64,000 bases of DNA, from contig NC_089722.1 in assembly GCF_035083965.1 (NCBI RefSeq), forward strand, positions 23,706,142 through 23,770,141, in the 5' to 3' direction. Each line of letters starts with the position of its first letter. Within the stretch, counting starts at the first letter, position 1. A program made the translations under genes and the position numbers. Below, piece by piece: positions 23,896 to 36,958 of the stretch. The notes beneath the pieces were generated by a model, which ran no database searches, was not told the DNA's origin, and saw only the letters and a list, made by a program, of their open reading frames with translations. The stretch comes from Branchiostoma lanceolatum. Lineage: Eukaryota; Chordata; Leptocardii; Amphioxiformes; Branchiostomatidae.

Positions 23896-23926
<31 letters not shown>

Positions 23927-23945
23927 CCAACCTATCAATAGAATT
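23210..23945. repeat. AAAC and AATC tetranucleotide repeats between convergent genes
   Basis: An (AAAC)n run lies at 23212-23238. Interrupted (AATC)n tracts lie at about 23658-23720 and 23885-23935. They fall in the 2-kb gap between the two convergent GPCR genes. A minus-strand AATAAA at about 23651-23658 could end the second GPCR transcript. Confidence 0.75.
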
Positions 23946-24207
23946 GTCTTAAACAAATGAATCTATTCAATTAATCAATATCTTATCATCGTTTAGTCTC
24001 CTGGTTAAGGTTGCCAACACGGTTTCAGTGTTGTATGCCAATATCAAAAAATAATTCAACATCGTGATTGTCTCGTATACTCGAAGGGTTTTCACCTCCA
24101 ATCCTCTATCTTACAAGAAACGTTGGTTAGTGTTTGACACTTCCAGTTCATTCCAATAGACCAGCTAAGGATCACGACTGAGCTCTCTGTCACGAGATTT
24201 AACAAAC

Positions 24208-27200
24208 TCACACCGTCGTGACTTCGCTCGCCGGGCCGCGCTCCTGAAGCTGCCGTGAAATTTGCCACAGCCACATGTTGTAGGTGTTGTCCGGGACGGT
24301 GGGGACCTGTCTGAAGTAGCCGTGTGAAGGAGGGGGGTGGTGTCCGGAATGACTCCCGCCGCCAGACGCGCTGTCCTCCTGTCTGCCGTGGTGCGTCAGG
24401 GAGCGGAGCGCGCGTGCCAGGCCCAACCGGAAGTTGCGCGAGACGAAGGCGTACGCGATGGGGTTGACGCAGCTGTGCAGCAGGGACAGCTGGGTGAAGG
24501 CCAGGCGCATGGCGTACACTGCCTGGGTGTACGGGCTCACCAGATCGAACTTCATGGTCAGGTTCAAGGTCAGGACCGGCCCCCAGAAGATGGCGTACAG
24601 GACCACCACTGCCACCAGGATTCTGGTAACCTGCAGGGCACGGACAGAATTGGTGAGGTCCTGTACTCGGAAAGTTCGATTGATCAGTTCGTTGGTTACT
24701 TAAATATAATCATGTCACATTGGTGTTGTTCATAAGTTAATGATTGCAATATTGACGGAAACGATAATTCTATGATAACACTCCAACAGATCACCATGCA
24801 TTTAATGCCAAATGTAAGAAAGATTGATAAAGTAGTGATATAAGTTGAAGGGATTGCAGTGCGAATGTCTTTCGGCAGGCGGCGTAATCTCCACGTGCTG
24901 GGGTCACTTAGTACTAGAAGATAGACATCCGTATATTTCATGTCAAATTAGCATACGCCATATTTTACCTGGGCCTTTGAAGCTCTCTTCCCTCCCTTTC
25001 CCCCAGTCCCGTTCAGGAAGTCACTATTCGCCTTGCTGTCGCCCCGCAGTTTATAGATAGCCCGGATGTGAGAGACCAACATGCCCAGCACCGGGGTCAC
25101 AAACAACACGACCATCAGGTAGACGGCATAGACCTTGAGAGAGACATATCGGTAATTACGATACTTCCAGGTACATTCAAGAGCATGGTTTGTATGCATA
25201 AGCAGCCGGTATGTGCCCTATCCTGTGTGTTAGCATGACCAGCACTTAGGCACAACATATAAATTCGCTGGCACAAAAAATATATTCACCAGGGGTACCG
25301 TTAACTATTTCAGTGTTGAAAGTCACGTACAAGCACACTTTCTGCTGCATCTTTTTAAGAATTCCATGCTATTCTTTTGATGAGTTCGCAAGTTCAGCAA
25401 AGTTTAATCGAGTTAGACAGAACTCCTATTTACATTTTTTAGTTATTGATTGGAAGCCGAGGATGATACGTATGTGTGGTGATTTCTGTCTAATTATAGT
25501 TTGCTGATCAGAGGCAGCGTTGCTAAAGCCCCCGTCACAAATCAAGAAATTAGCTCGGCCGACTTGTCGGCGAGCTCCAAATGGCGATTTTCGGGCGAAG
25601 TACGACCGACGTCCTGCCGATTCTACGGGCTTCGGGCGAATTTTCGGAGCTCGGCCGACGTTCGCGTGTCACTGGAAGCTGCGCTTAAATTCAGCGAGGC
25701 CTCGGCGACGATTTTTGAACTCGCACAGCTCGTCAACAGTTTGCCCGTAGCTCGCCCGAGCAACGCCCAGCGCTCGGCCAATATTCGGGCGGGCATCCGA
25801 GGATTTTAGACCCGATTTTTGATCGGTCGGAGGTCGCCCGAACTCTTCGGCCTCGTGCGAGCCTCGCACGGGCCTTGAACAATAATCGGACGACCGTCGT
25901 CAGTGTTCCGGCCGACTCATGAAAAGAAAAGCGTGCTTCGGGCGAGCGTTGTGCAGGTGTTGATGGGAACTTGGACGGGCCTCGGCCGAACTCCTTCTTG
26001 TTTATAGATAAAAGGAAACGACAGTTTGGTTTATAACATAAGATGATAAATGATACTGTAATATTAACTAATACTAATTTCAACTTGTCGAAGAATGCTG
26101 CCAAACTTTTCTAATGAAAGACAATTCAATGCAAAGTTAAATTTTCATTCAAAAAAAAAATATAAATAAAATGTTGACACCGAAGACAATGCTTCTTGTT
26201 TCAATTTGTATATTAATGAACTGGGGCTTGACTTTTGAGGTTTGACTTCACTTCCTGAGTTTTTTCTCCACAAAATGACTAGTTGAAAGTCCACTGAGTC
26301 ATTATAGATCTATGTTTGTCTGCCGAGGCACGCCCAGGCGTCGGCAGGGCGTCGATAGGCTTGTCAACGGTCGGTCGAAGCTCGGACGGCGTTCGCCCGA
26401 GCTTCGGTCGATTTCTATTTGGTGAAAATTTTTGGATCGGGGTTAAACGACTGATCTGTTGACTTTGTGGCTCCTGCACTTGTATTTTGATTGGTCTATA
26501 ACAAAATTCCTCTTTATGTGATTATTTTCAGTGTGCCCACCTACTTCACTTGTGCCCTACAGATTTGCCACAACTCAGAAAGTAAAGTTGGTCCAAATTT
26601 GAGATTGTTACCAGGCCATTTGATCCTGACTTCGTCCGTGTCCAAGAGATGGTACCGTCTTATGTGGGATTTATGATTATTAGCGTTCGACGGACGTCGC
26701 CCGAGCTCTGTTCAATTTGTGACGGGGCAGGTTTTCAGTCAAAAATACGGTCGACGCTCGGGCGAATTTGAAATTCGGCGAGCTTCCGGCGATCTACAAA
26801 ATCGGCCGATGCTCGCATGAATTGTGACGCCGGCTTAAGCACTACACTGTGGCCTATTCATATGCAAATGCAAAAAATGTCCCTACCTGTTGGAATGCTG
26901 TTGAGTCCCAGGACATCTGACAGTGGTACACCACCTCCACATCAAACGGCACCTCGTGGGCAATCAGCCTCTGAAGAAGGCAAGACGACAGGTTTTAGAC
27001 ACATACATATACGTTGTTCCGAAAGCTCAATTTGAGGACATAGCAGGGAGTAAAATTAGTATGCCGTCGGATGACTGGAAATGCTTCTTATACTTAACCA
27101 GTAAGGGTCAATTTCAAAAACAATTGTGGTGGTAGCGGGCATGTCAAAGCCAATTGTGGTAGTAGTTGGCATCAGGCCAATTCTTTGAAATAGTTAGGAT

Positions 27201-30200
27201 CTTTCTTCGAAGCTTCGACATTTCCTCTCCTCAACCACCACCAAGAGCGCTTTATCTATTCATGTACAGTATTTACTTATAAGAAACCTCACAGCATAAA
27301 GTCTTTGAAGTGCTGCCAAGGATCAATGCATCCTTAACAAGACCGACACCTCTTTCTTGCGGGTGTTGTTACAGAATATTGCTGTGGATGCTTTTCAGCA
27401 CCAAGGAAAGCCCCTGCTCGAACCACGCCTTTGTTGACAGTCCGTCTGGTTCAGCTGGCTTAAAAGCGTGTCTTCTCTACATCTTCTACTCGACTGGAAA
27501 TCTCGATTTCTAATGTCAAAGGTGTTGCCAGCACTTTGGGGGGCTTTTCGTCAGACCTATGGCATGTGTTGTCAAAACAGTACGTCTGACGAAAACCCCA
27601 ATGGCGTGGTGAAACCTTTGACATTATCACTAATGGTACACAGTGGAGTGCAAAGAAGACGCAAAGCTTACTGATCTTAAGTGTTTTTCCCGCATCCTTT
27701 TGAAAACCCTTTCGTTCCTTCATGAAATAAATGCATTAAGCTTGATTTTCCATGCAGCTTTATGCATACCTTGCCCTGCTGTCACGATTAGGCTAGATAC
27801 CTCTAAGAGGGAAGGGCACTGATGGCAATCTTGTAGTCGTGACTTACTAGTTAGACGCTTGTTTGTCAGGTTTTTTTTTTTACATCATGTTTTGAGATGT
27901 ATTAAGGATAAAAAGCCAAAGTCGTCTGCTTATGAAGCTGGAGTGTTACTTTAAGGCGAATGAAGGATGAACATTACAGGTGCAGGCACAGGTGCAAATA
28001 CAGGTGTAGGTACAGGTACAGGTGCAGATACAGGTGTAGGTACAGGTGCAGATACAGGTGTAGGTACAGGTGCAGGTGCAGCTACAGGTGTAGGTACAGG
28101 TGTAGGTACAGGTACAGGTGCAGGTGTAGGTACAGGTGTAGGTACAGGTGCAGATACAGGTGTAGGTACAGGTGTAGGTACAGGTACAGGTGCAGATTCA
28201 GGTGCAGCTACAGGTGTAGGTACAGGTGTAGATACAGGTGCAGATACAGGTGTAGGTACAGGTGTAGGTACAGGTGCAGATACAGGTGTAGGTACAGGTG
28301 CAGGTACAGGTACAGGTGCAGATACAGGTGTAGGTGCAGATGTAGGTGCAGGTACAGGTACAGGTGCAGATACAGTTGCAGATACAGGTGTAGGTACAGG
28401 TGCAGGTACAGGTGCAGATACAGGTGCACGTGCAGGTACAGGTACAGGTGCAGATACAGTTGCAGATACAGGTGTAGGTACAGGTGCAGATACAGGTGCA
28501 GATACAGGTGCACGTGCAGATACAGGTGCACGTGCAGGTACAGGTGCAGATATAGGTGCACGTGCAGGTACAGGTGCAGATACAGTTGCAGGTGCAGATG
28601 TAGGTGCAGGTACAGATATAGGTGCAGGTACGGGTGCAGATATAGGTAACAGTGCAGGTGCAGATACTTGTGCAGATATAATGTTAGTTGTGGAAATATG
28701 GTGCTCTGAACATACCTGTCCGACGAGTTTTGGGACGCTGAGGAGCAATGACGCCACCCACACGGCTGAGATGAGGCGGCGGGTTCGGCTGGTCGTGGCA
28801 GAGGACTTGGCCTTCAGGGGCTGGGTGATCACGTGTCGTCTGTGGACCAATCGTAGGCAAGATTAAAAAATAGGTACATACCTAACACATTGCTCTACCT
28901 GATTGTAACATGGCATTACGGATGTACTCAAATTAGCTAGTAGAGAATTCTAAGGGTTATTTTACATTTCTATTTTGTAGTTTGTAGCTAGTTGACTGTA
29001 CGAAAGTCACTGTAGTTTTTTACTGCGTCAACAACGCTTCTGTATATTACTGCTCATTTGTCCATACATTCATTCAAATCGCATATATCAGCTCAACAAG
29101 AATGACACATTGTTATATGTTAAATACAAAAATCATATGATTTTGACCAACACTAGCACATCATGCTGCTCAATAACATGCAAGATGAAGAAACCGTTCA
29201 ATCTAAAGACTTTCAGACACGATTTAATTCTTCAGACAGACTGCTTACTTCATCACAAACAGTGTAACAAACAGTTAGATGTAGTTTGAAACGTTAGTTC
29301 AAAAACGTTAAAAAATTAAATGAAAAGAAATCTGTCTTTGCGTTCAGACAAAAGTGTGGACAATAAAGTGATGTGTGACAAATTGGGAACGCCAGACTAT
29401 TAACGTTTTATCTATTTATTTGATGAATTGGATGCTGCCACGGCTGAAAGTTCAGTTACACAAGTGATATCAATCTCGATAATTGGATTTTCGTCGTAAC
29501 ATCTGATATAATATTGTATCATATATAAATTAGGCTAACCATTTATGGTCTTGCCAGGACAATATATGATGAAATTTGACTTTTCTGGGGACGTTTATTT
29601 CTTTAAACTCCTGGGCTTATGTAACGAAAGGGTAGCGACTTTCATGTCTTTCTTTCAAAGATAGGAATTGTTACATGTAAGCATAAGCCTTCTTTGGTAA
29701 AATAATACTAGTAAGTACTAAGAACATCGCCTGAGGGAAAATCATATCAAGAAGAGCTCCCGACCAATTCCTTTTAAGCCCAAGTCTTTTTAAATGTACA
29801 CATGCGGGTATTTACCGACATGACAGGGTGATGAATATTATGGGATGTTCTGACGCAGAATACTCGGAAATCAAAGTGGGCAACAGGAAACGTGCCAGGG
29901 GCTAGAACACGATAAAAACCTTTATCTTTTGTTATGGCAAGTCACGAGTGTAGGACACATCCTGCCAGAACCTCGCTTTGAAACGAGACACGCAAATGAT
30001 TTACCTGTGGCCTTTTCAATTTGCATCATAAAAACGTCTAAACCAGGATTACGATCTACTACATTTTGGTAAATCACACAGCAATCTCACAATACATAAT
30101 CTATAATGAAAGGACATATTTCTTGGCACAGATAAAATCAAACCAAGTTCTAAATGATAAACGCCGCTTGAACGCCAAATCGAACCACTTAAAGGAGCAT

Positions 30201-31543
30201 TCCACTCCAGAAGCGGGTATTATTTTCTGATAGATTATATTTTAATGATACAAAGGCACCCGACTTTTGGCCAAATTATCTCAGCTGTCTTTTCGACAAT
30301 AATCATTTTCTAAATCCATGCACCCCCATACAGACCCGCTTATATGTAACAGTTACCTACAGGGCCAACTTCTGTCACAATTTCTCGCTAACGGTAGCAG
30401 GACTATCACACATTCAGGAAGATACACAAAACGTTTGAAGACTGTCGCGTCTGTGGACACAGAGATCTTGGTACCTTTGTAAGAAACATTAAACTCTGGC
30501 ATTGTTGGAAGGGTCCTCGGGGAATTCAAGAACTCGATCGCTATAATGTTCACCCTGCGTTGAGACTTTGACAAAACGAACTGGATACAAGCATAGCGAT
30601 TTAGTCTCTGATGGATTATAATACCCGCTTCTTGAGTGAAATGCGCTACAGTGATGCAACGTTACGTGTCTAGTGGGCAGGAAAAAAAACACGCACAAAG
30701 TGCGGAGAGCAACTCTCTTCGTCTGAAACATTCCCTAGGCGAAGTTAAAGCACTCGTGATCAATATATTTCTACCTTGTGTAGCGCGTTTTCCGTGAGTG
30801 GCAAACACATTAAAGACATCGGTCCACCCGGGCTTTCAACAACAAAGCCGCGCTCCATTCAACCAACTCGTGCAGAAACTCGGTGCAATTTAACCTATAC
30901 ACACCCTAATGTACAAGAACCCTGTAGGGGGATGGTGCCGCGACAAATTTTCCTCACAACGTCAATTTCTGCTCGCTGGAGACTTTTTAGTCTGCGATAA
31001 AATCTCTGGTGTCGCAGTTTAAGCAATACTACCATATCACCAAGTCTGGGCTCTCGTGTGGATGTTTCCATTAAAGAGAAAGCTTTCTACCGGCTCTTCG
31101 TTTATGGAACATGTCCTTGTAAAGGTCATTTCTATATCGAAAAAACATCGTTGAAAGTTTCATACACTTTTTGTTCCTTTGTGATGCCTTCTATTTTATC
31201 AATTACGGCCCAGAAACTAATTTGTCCTTCGTAGAAAATTAATATGTCAAGTTCCATGACCTGCACCGTGCTCAGACCTTTCATTAATCTCAAGCTCGAG
31301 AAAGAACACGACAGTCATGATAAGGTCATTCCAACATGCAGACAGGAAATATAGACGTCTCTACTGCACAAAACAGGTTCCAATTACATCGTTACATTAG
31401 GTAGCACACTGATATGTCTGCAAAAATGTTCATAGTTGAAGAGGTCACCGTGTATACAAGGGAATAACCATCAGAACGCAAGTAAGGTTTAGGAACGAAT
31501 TTCGAAGAACGTCAATGAACTATGATGATAATGATGACAGGTC

Positions 31544-31581
<38 letters not shown>

Positions 31582-31582
31582 C

Positions 31583-31672
<90 letters not shown>

Positions 31673-34600
31673 CAATCAATCCAGGAATGTCACCAAGTCC
31701 GTTAAGTAGTTGAATCTGGGGTGTCATTGTATATTCCAGCAAGACATGTACAATGACCCCAATCACAAAGGTTTGATCAGAGAAAGAGCCGGGAATCTGA
31801 AGAAAGCTGTTGCGGCAATAGACCTCAGAAAATCGCTGAGCTGGAAACCATTGCTCACGAGAAATGGGTTAATATTCCCAAATAGCACTGCCAGAAGCTT
31901 GTGACAGACGATCGTTCCTGTCTGAGGCAGGCCATACCAGCTTAGGGGGGCTGCACGAAGTACTAATGACAAACCCTCGTGGGGTTGAATAATTTTGCAA
32001 CCTGCTTTATGCGTGAAAGATCCAATTTTGGATGGTCTATAGAATAAATCTCGACTTTTGCTGTGGTATTACATTGTAATAAACTGTAAATCTGTTCATC
32101 ACTTATATCAAGTTATACGATTGAATGTTATTCCGCAGTTGTAACATTCCTCATTTTGCCAAAATGCGAAGGGGGTCATTTTTTCATGCAGCTGTATACC
32201 TTTAATGACGCGAAAAATAACAATCTATAACACACGCAGACTTGTTATGCCAGCCATTTATGGATATCCATCCAGCCTTCAGGGGGTAAACCTGGTAATG
32301 CTAGAAATCTTCACCATTAAGTGCTCTATCAGCCGACCGTGGACTCAGCCAACCCTCTTCTTTCATCGGGGATTGTTCGTCTCAAGCTGTGACGTTAGCA
32401 GCCCTCCACCACTTGAAGTTATTGCTTCTATCCTCCATTTCGATATAAAAGACACGCCCAATATCGTCATTAATTTTCCCTCGTACATACGAGTTCACAC
32501 AGATGGCTACTTTGAAGTTCTGTATTATCAATGGCCGGCTATGTTTGGTTGTGAAGACCATATACGGCTAGAAGTCGTCATTGCAATGTAACTTCAGTAC
32601 GGTTGCCAAGAGGATGGAATGACTTTAGGGATGTACAACTGAATGTTGAGAACACGTTACCATATTACATTTAATGTATGGATTTAACTCAATACATTTA
32701 CATTTGATTGAGATCAAAGCCATGAGAAGGGAAAAGGGAACATCTACATGAAAGTGCTTTGAAGAAGATGGCAAACGTGCCAGAAGACATTGGTTCACAA
32801 TTAGTTAAACACATGAGATCTCTAGAGATGACATCTAAGATAAAAAGGAATGGGGCAGGGGTTGGCCCCTGGAGGCGTAAAGATGGAATAGCTGCTTTTT
32901 TTAAGCCACCAGCCGTTGAATAAAGAGAGCCGAGCCGTAATCATGTAACAGAACTCGCCACACTTCATGATAAGAGTAGGGGTATGCCTCAGTGTGTGAT
33001 GCCAGCAAAACACTATCAGATCAGAACTCACAAGGTAGTCCTCAATAACAGCATTTGGCTGGTTGAAAAGCCAAGAAGAATGTCTCAAATAATCCTCTCT
33101 CGTAACATTCAATCAGAGGTAGGCTGGTCTGAATTGAAACCGACTCGCTCCCAAGTCTTTTAGGAAATCAATGGGAAGTTAGGATGCAATAAAGTGAAGA
33201 AAATTACCCTTGACGCGGAGTGTAGACTTACATTGATTCTCGACTCCCGGTCGATATACTTAAAGAAAAGCCTCCTCCGTTTGCAGCCTTTCATTATCGG
33301 CTCTTTTTCTGGACGAAAATACTTGGTTAAGGTTGAACAACCGCTGGGAATGAACTGAGGTGAATGTCAGAGTGCATACAAAACTTGCTTGACCTTCATG
33401 CATGGTCATTATTTTGTCAGTTTTTCTACAGCTAAATAATTAGCTATTTCTCCAACTAGTACTGACCAACACTTGATGTCGTAATTTACACAACTTATTT
33501 CTGATACGTTTCCAAGTCACACATTTAGAACATTTCAATGTCATATGATTCAAAGTATTTCAATCACGTATGGTCGTCTGGCGGTTATCCTTGTTTCCCA
33601 GCACGAGTGCCCCCTTGTGTCATTTTGAACCCCTCTTTAGACTCCAGTCTGCACCGATCCGAGCTTTCAGCACAGGTAATTTCACGGTACAAACTATAAT
33701 CATAGATATGCTCATATCGGACCTGTATTTCATGTGCCATTATCAGTCATTCGATACCAGACAGGAAGCGCTGGTCTGGCAGAGATCTATTTTGAGACTT
33801 TAGGTAAGATATCCACATGTCTATGCCGCGTGTCTGAACCGACCGGGTCGCGGCCTGTCTACGAACAGTAAGGGCACTGAGAACACACGCGACGTCAATG
33901 TATATAAGGGCCCCCTCATACGTATGTTCAAGTGCGTATGAGTTGCGCATTAACATTTTTGTTTGTTCAAGTACAGTTTGCGGGAAAGAAGTTGTTTTCT
34001 ACTTTGACCCATCCTTGTGCAGCCCAGTTATCGAACCAAAACATTACTTCTTCGGCTGCAAACCTTATCTAAACCCAAAACATGTTAATACGCAACTCAT
34101 GCGGGCTTGTATATACGCACAAGTGTGACAGGAGCTTAATACATATGCAGTACTGTGTGGCATAATCCACGTGCCGCGTGCTTGAACCAGTCGGTGCACG
34201 TGTATACAGTAAGGGCATCGCAAACACACAAGATGTACTTGACATTGTTCCTTTTCATTGACGTATTTTGTACCCAAAGTTCAAGTTAAAGAAAGGGCAT
34301 GGGTCGTACATGATGAACTTTTCCTGCATTTGAACTTGTGGTTTGCGCGAAGCACAGATCATTTGACGTGCTATAGGACACAGATATTTTCACAGGAACT
34401 TAACTCGTGCTCGAAATCCATCATCCAGATGTACTGAAGCTTGAAACAGCCATGTGAAAGCTATGTTATCAATATATATCGCTTTTGTTCCTAGCGGCGT
34501 TTGCAGTCAATGACAATCACACAGTCTGATGCATGGCACTAAGCTCAGTGAGGAACTAATTTATAGAGTATTTGATACCCGGAAACGCATTCAATATGTC

Positions 34601-36180
34601 TAGAATAAAGCTTGGATGTAGGTTTTTAATTTCCTTAACCATAGCTGGTACGGAAATATTTGCTACATCTCCCGACGCCCACACGTTTTATTGCACCGCG
34701 GGTATTTCCCAGAAAGGGTACGGGGCGCAAAAGCAGAACTGATAGCATTGCAGACCGCTCCCCGACGTCCTATTGCTTCTCGATTTAATATCAGACGTAC
34801 TTTGTCTATCTGAAAAGAGGATAACATAAACGCTCAATGCTCCTGCACGCCCGTTTTGTGACACTGCAATGTCGTTTGCAATGACATTTATTACTTATAG
34901 AGCATTATTGGTAATAGAGAACCAATGAATGTTTTATAAAGAAAAGAGTTTGAGAATACGTTATATCGCCTCTTGGAAAATCTATTGCACAGCTTAACAT
35001 TGTGGCGTCTAATCTGCCTAACGGCTTGACGGCAGTAAACCGCGGGTTATGCCCGGCATACGTACATATTTCTCAAGCTCTATGAAGAGAATTCAGGGGG
35101 GTTGTTACATGCCAGACCTTGTTTCGGCGGTCGAATAGTGGAAGATTTCAAGGTACTTTCGGTCGAAAATGTGTCCTAAATTATTCATTCTTCTGTGCAC
35201 TAGAAGACAAACGTTTGTAATTGTTCGCGGATTGTGACAGCAGGCTATTAGGTAGGCATAATTGAAGTGGGGTCTCCTGTGGCGTTGGATTCATTAATTA
35301 GGTAGTAGTATTGGCATTTTAGGACATTGCGTGCAGACTTTAAATGTGTACCTTTCCAACCGTAGAAAAAAGAGTAAGACACAGACAGGGAGATCCAATA
35401 GTAATTATGAGAAACGCTCCATATAAACTATGACTTAATGAATGTGGCAAGCGTTGTAAAGGTAATGAGATGCAATATCCATTCAGTAAAAGGAACAATG
35501 AAGAAAACACAAACAGCGAGGTCTGTCCACGTATAAAATATCAAGAAAATCATGAACTCTTGAGTCATCCTGTCCAAAAACAACATACGCTAGTCATAAG
35601 GAACGAGTTCTACACTTACCATCCAAAACAAACAAACAAACAAAAAAACAAATAGATAAAGTACATTACGACACTTAGAACATATTCTCGTCGTAAGGAG
35701 CGAGTTCTACACTTACCTCTCCACGGCGATGGCGGTGAGGGTCAGGGCCGAGCAGGTCCTGGTCAGGAGGTGGACGAACGCCACCACCTTACAGGTGAAC
35801 CAGCCGAGCTGCCAGTCGGACAGGAAGAACTCCACGGTCTCCACGGGGACGAACACCGCCGCCGTCAGCAGGTCTGCCGTGGCCAGGCTCACCAGGTAGA
35901 AGTTGATGCCTGTACGGAGGCACCTGTTTCGGCAGACCGAGAAGATGACCAGGGAGTTCCCGATGATCCCGAGTACGAACGTGAGAGCTCCCGAGATGAT
36001 CACCGGCAGGGAGATTTCGTACATGGTCAGGATACATGCGGCACCACAGAAGCCCTCATCGTCCATGAAGTCTGTGCCGTTCATGGTTAGTTCGTCCCTG
36101 CTCAAGTTCATGGAAGAGGCGTTATGGTTAGGAGGGTAGGCGGTCGTGGGAAAGGCAGTAACATGAACTGTCGTCATCAT
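24208..36180 (-). CDS. Peptide-type rhodopsin-family GPCR (QRFP/NPFF-receptor style)
   Basis: Four exons on the minus strand, 36180-35717, 28839-28716, 25217-24969 and 24630-24208, join in phases 2, 0 and 0 to give 419 residues. The N-terminus has sequons NAS, NLS and NGT. Visible features are GNSLVIF (TM1), LATADLL (TM2), SDW before FTCK (conserved TM3 Cys), VERRH in place of DRY at the TM3 end, ECTW in ECL2, FWGP in TM6 (usually CWxP) and CVNPIAYAF in TM7. The tail ends EVTTV, a class I PDZ ligand. The style of TM3 (TLTAIAVER) and ICL2 (QPLKAK) is that of the QRFP, NPFF and orexin receptor group; the exact orthologue is unknown. The start of exon 3 is the least certain (acceptor GGATAG|GGC with a weak pyrimidine tract). 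The introns are 6.9, 3.5 and 0.34 kb. Confidence 0.85.
25522..26839. mobile_element. 1.3-kb inverted-repeat element rich in CGGCCGA/CGGGCGA
   Basis: The left end CTAAAGCCCCCGTCACAAAT is matched inverted by TTGTGACGCCGGCTTAAG at 26822-26839. Another inner copy, ATTTGTGACGGGGC, lies at 26715-26728. The interior holds dense diverged copies of TCGGCCGA, TCGGGCGA and CGGCGAGC motifs, separated by an AT-rich centre (about 26000-26290). No transposase is visible. It lies in intron 25218-28715 of the second GPCR. Confidence 0.6.
27511..27626. mobile_element. Short foldback with TAATGTCAAAGG ends
   Basis: TAATGTCAAAGGTGTTGCCA on the left pairs with the right end CCTTTGACATTA. The inner CTTTTCGTCAGAC pairs with GTCTGACGAAAA. 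The length is 116 bases, non-coding, in the same intron as the satellite at 27977. Confidence 0.7.
27977..28676. repeat. Hexanucleotide satellite (ACAGGT-GYAGRT)n
   Basis: About 700 bases alternate ACAGGT with GCAGAT, GTAGGT or GCAGGT. The period is a multiple of three, so 229- and 299-codon open frames appear on both strands; they are not genes. The array lies in an intron of the minus-strand GPCR and stops about 40 bases from the splice donor of its exon 2. In the transcript it reads as CACCTGT-rich, pyrimidine-rich RNA. As DNA it is a dense run of CAGGTG E-boxes. Confidence 0.95.
30197..30655. mobile_element. Probable MITE with AGAAGCGGGTATTAT subterminal repeats
   Basis: GCATTCCACTCCAGAAGCGG at about 30197 and its diverged complement (ATACCCGCTTCTTGAGTGAA, ending near 30650) are inverted. 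The roughly 400-base interior has no coding sequence. The target duplication is not clear. Confidence 0.45.
31521..31671. repeat. GAT trinucleotide microsatellite
   Basis: A nearly uninterrupted (GAT)n tract from about 31543 to 31671 yields open frames of poly-Asp, poly-Met or poly-Ile that are not genes. It is intronic to the second GPCR. Confidence 0.95.
33812..34252. repeat. Diverged direct repeat in GPCR intron
   Basis: Blocks near 33812-33900 and 34165-34250 share CCGCGTG, TTGAACC/CTGAACC, CAGTAAGGGCA and AACACAC in the same order. The spacing is about 350 bases. It is probably an old tandem duplication or two copies of one repeat. Confidence 0.45.
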
Positions 36181-36310
36181 GTCGAATTTTTGTCAGGCCT
36201 AACTGCAGTACATGTCTCAGCAAGTAAGTTTTACCAGTCCCGATGTCTTTCTAAGACAGGCCCGGTCCTGTAGTCTGAGGCATCACGGCGATTACGGGAA
36301 ACAGAGGTCC

Positions 36311-36318
36311 CTTTTATA
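36311..36318 (-). promoter_or_regulatory. TATA box of the second GPCR
   Basis: On the minus strand this reads TATAAAAG, a strong TATA consensus, about 130 bases before the ATG at 36180. Transcription would be expected to start near 36285. No other element was identified with confidence. Confidence 0.5.
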
Positions 36319-36958
36319 CACAGATGCGCTGGAGTATGTAGCAACAAACCGTCCAATCAGACGCCACAACGCAAGGTAAGTGTCAGCCTACCAGGACGTC
36401 TATTCGCAATTGATCACGTGTTTTACTCTGCGACGAGTTCAAAGTGTGCGGTATCTTAAGTTTTGTATGGCTGATATTGCCAGGTTGTCTTTGTTTTTGA
36501 CCGGTACCCGTAAGGTTGGACGATCAAGCCGTGGTACTGAAAGTTGTGCTGTTGTTGCCACTTTGGCAACGTAGGATCTTCACCCAGTCAAACCCCTAGC
36601 CGCGGTTGGGTCTTGTTTGATAATTACCCTGTCGTCTGAAACCGCTATTTTTATACCCTACGGGGAATCCAGACATAATATGTAATTCATTAATGTCAAC
36701 AATGTCTAGATCTGTATCTGTATCTATATAGCCGGTATAACCGCCCTTCGGCGTAACACACCAGCTTCGCAGGCATGCGGCGTGGAAGCAGCTGGTTATA
36801 TTACACCAAACGACCTGACACGTCTAACCTTCGCATATCTAACTGCATGCATTGTTTAAAGCTGTCGCAGATCGCATGAGAAATGTCTGAAGAAACACAA
36901 ATAGGCTTCAAGCAGTCCTTGTCCTTGTTAGTAAATGTTGCATATATGCATGAGCAAC

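Larger units (their letters stand above)
28840..35716. other. First intron of the second GPCR
   Basis: This 6.9-kb stretch has no supported exon. It holds an inverted-repeat element near 30197-30655, a GAT microsatellite at 31521-31671 and a diverged direct duplication near 33812-34252. Other open frames are short and featureless. Confidence 0.55.

Noticed and set aside
27951..28866. Open frames of 229-299 codons (Arg/Tyr/Cys, Thr/Gly/Ala or Pro/Val/Ala repeats) on both strands
   Set aside because: They result from a hexanucleotide satellite whose period is a multiple of three. Only the first 41 codons of the minus frame (28839-28716) are a real GPCR exon.
31512..31766. Poly-Ile, poly-Asp and poly-Met open frames
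   Set aside because: Translation of a GAT microsatellite.
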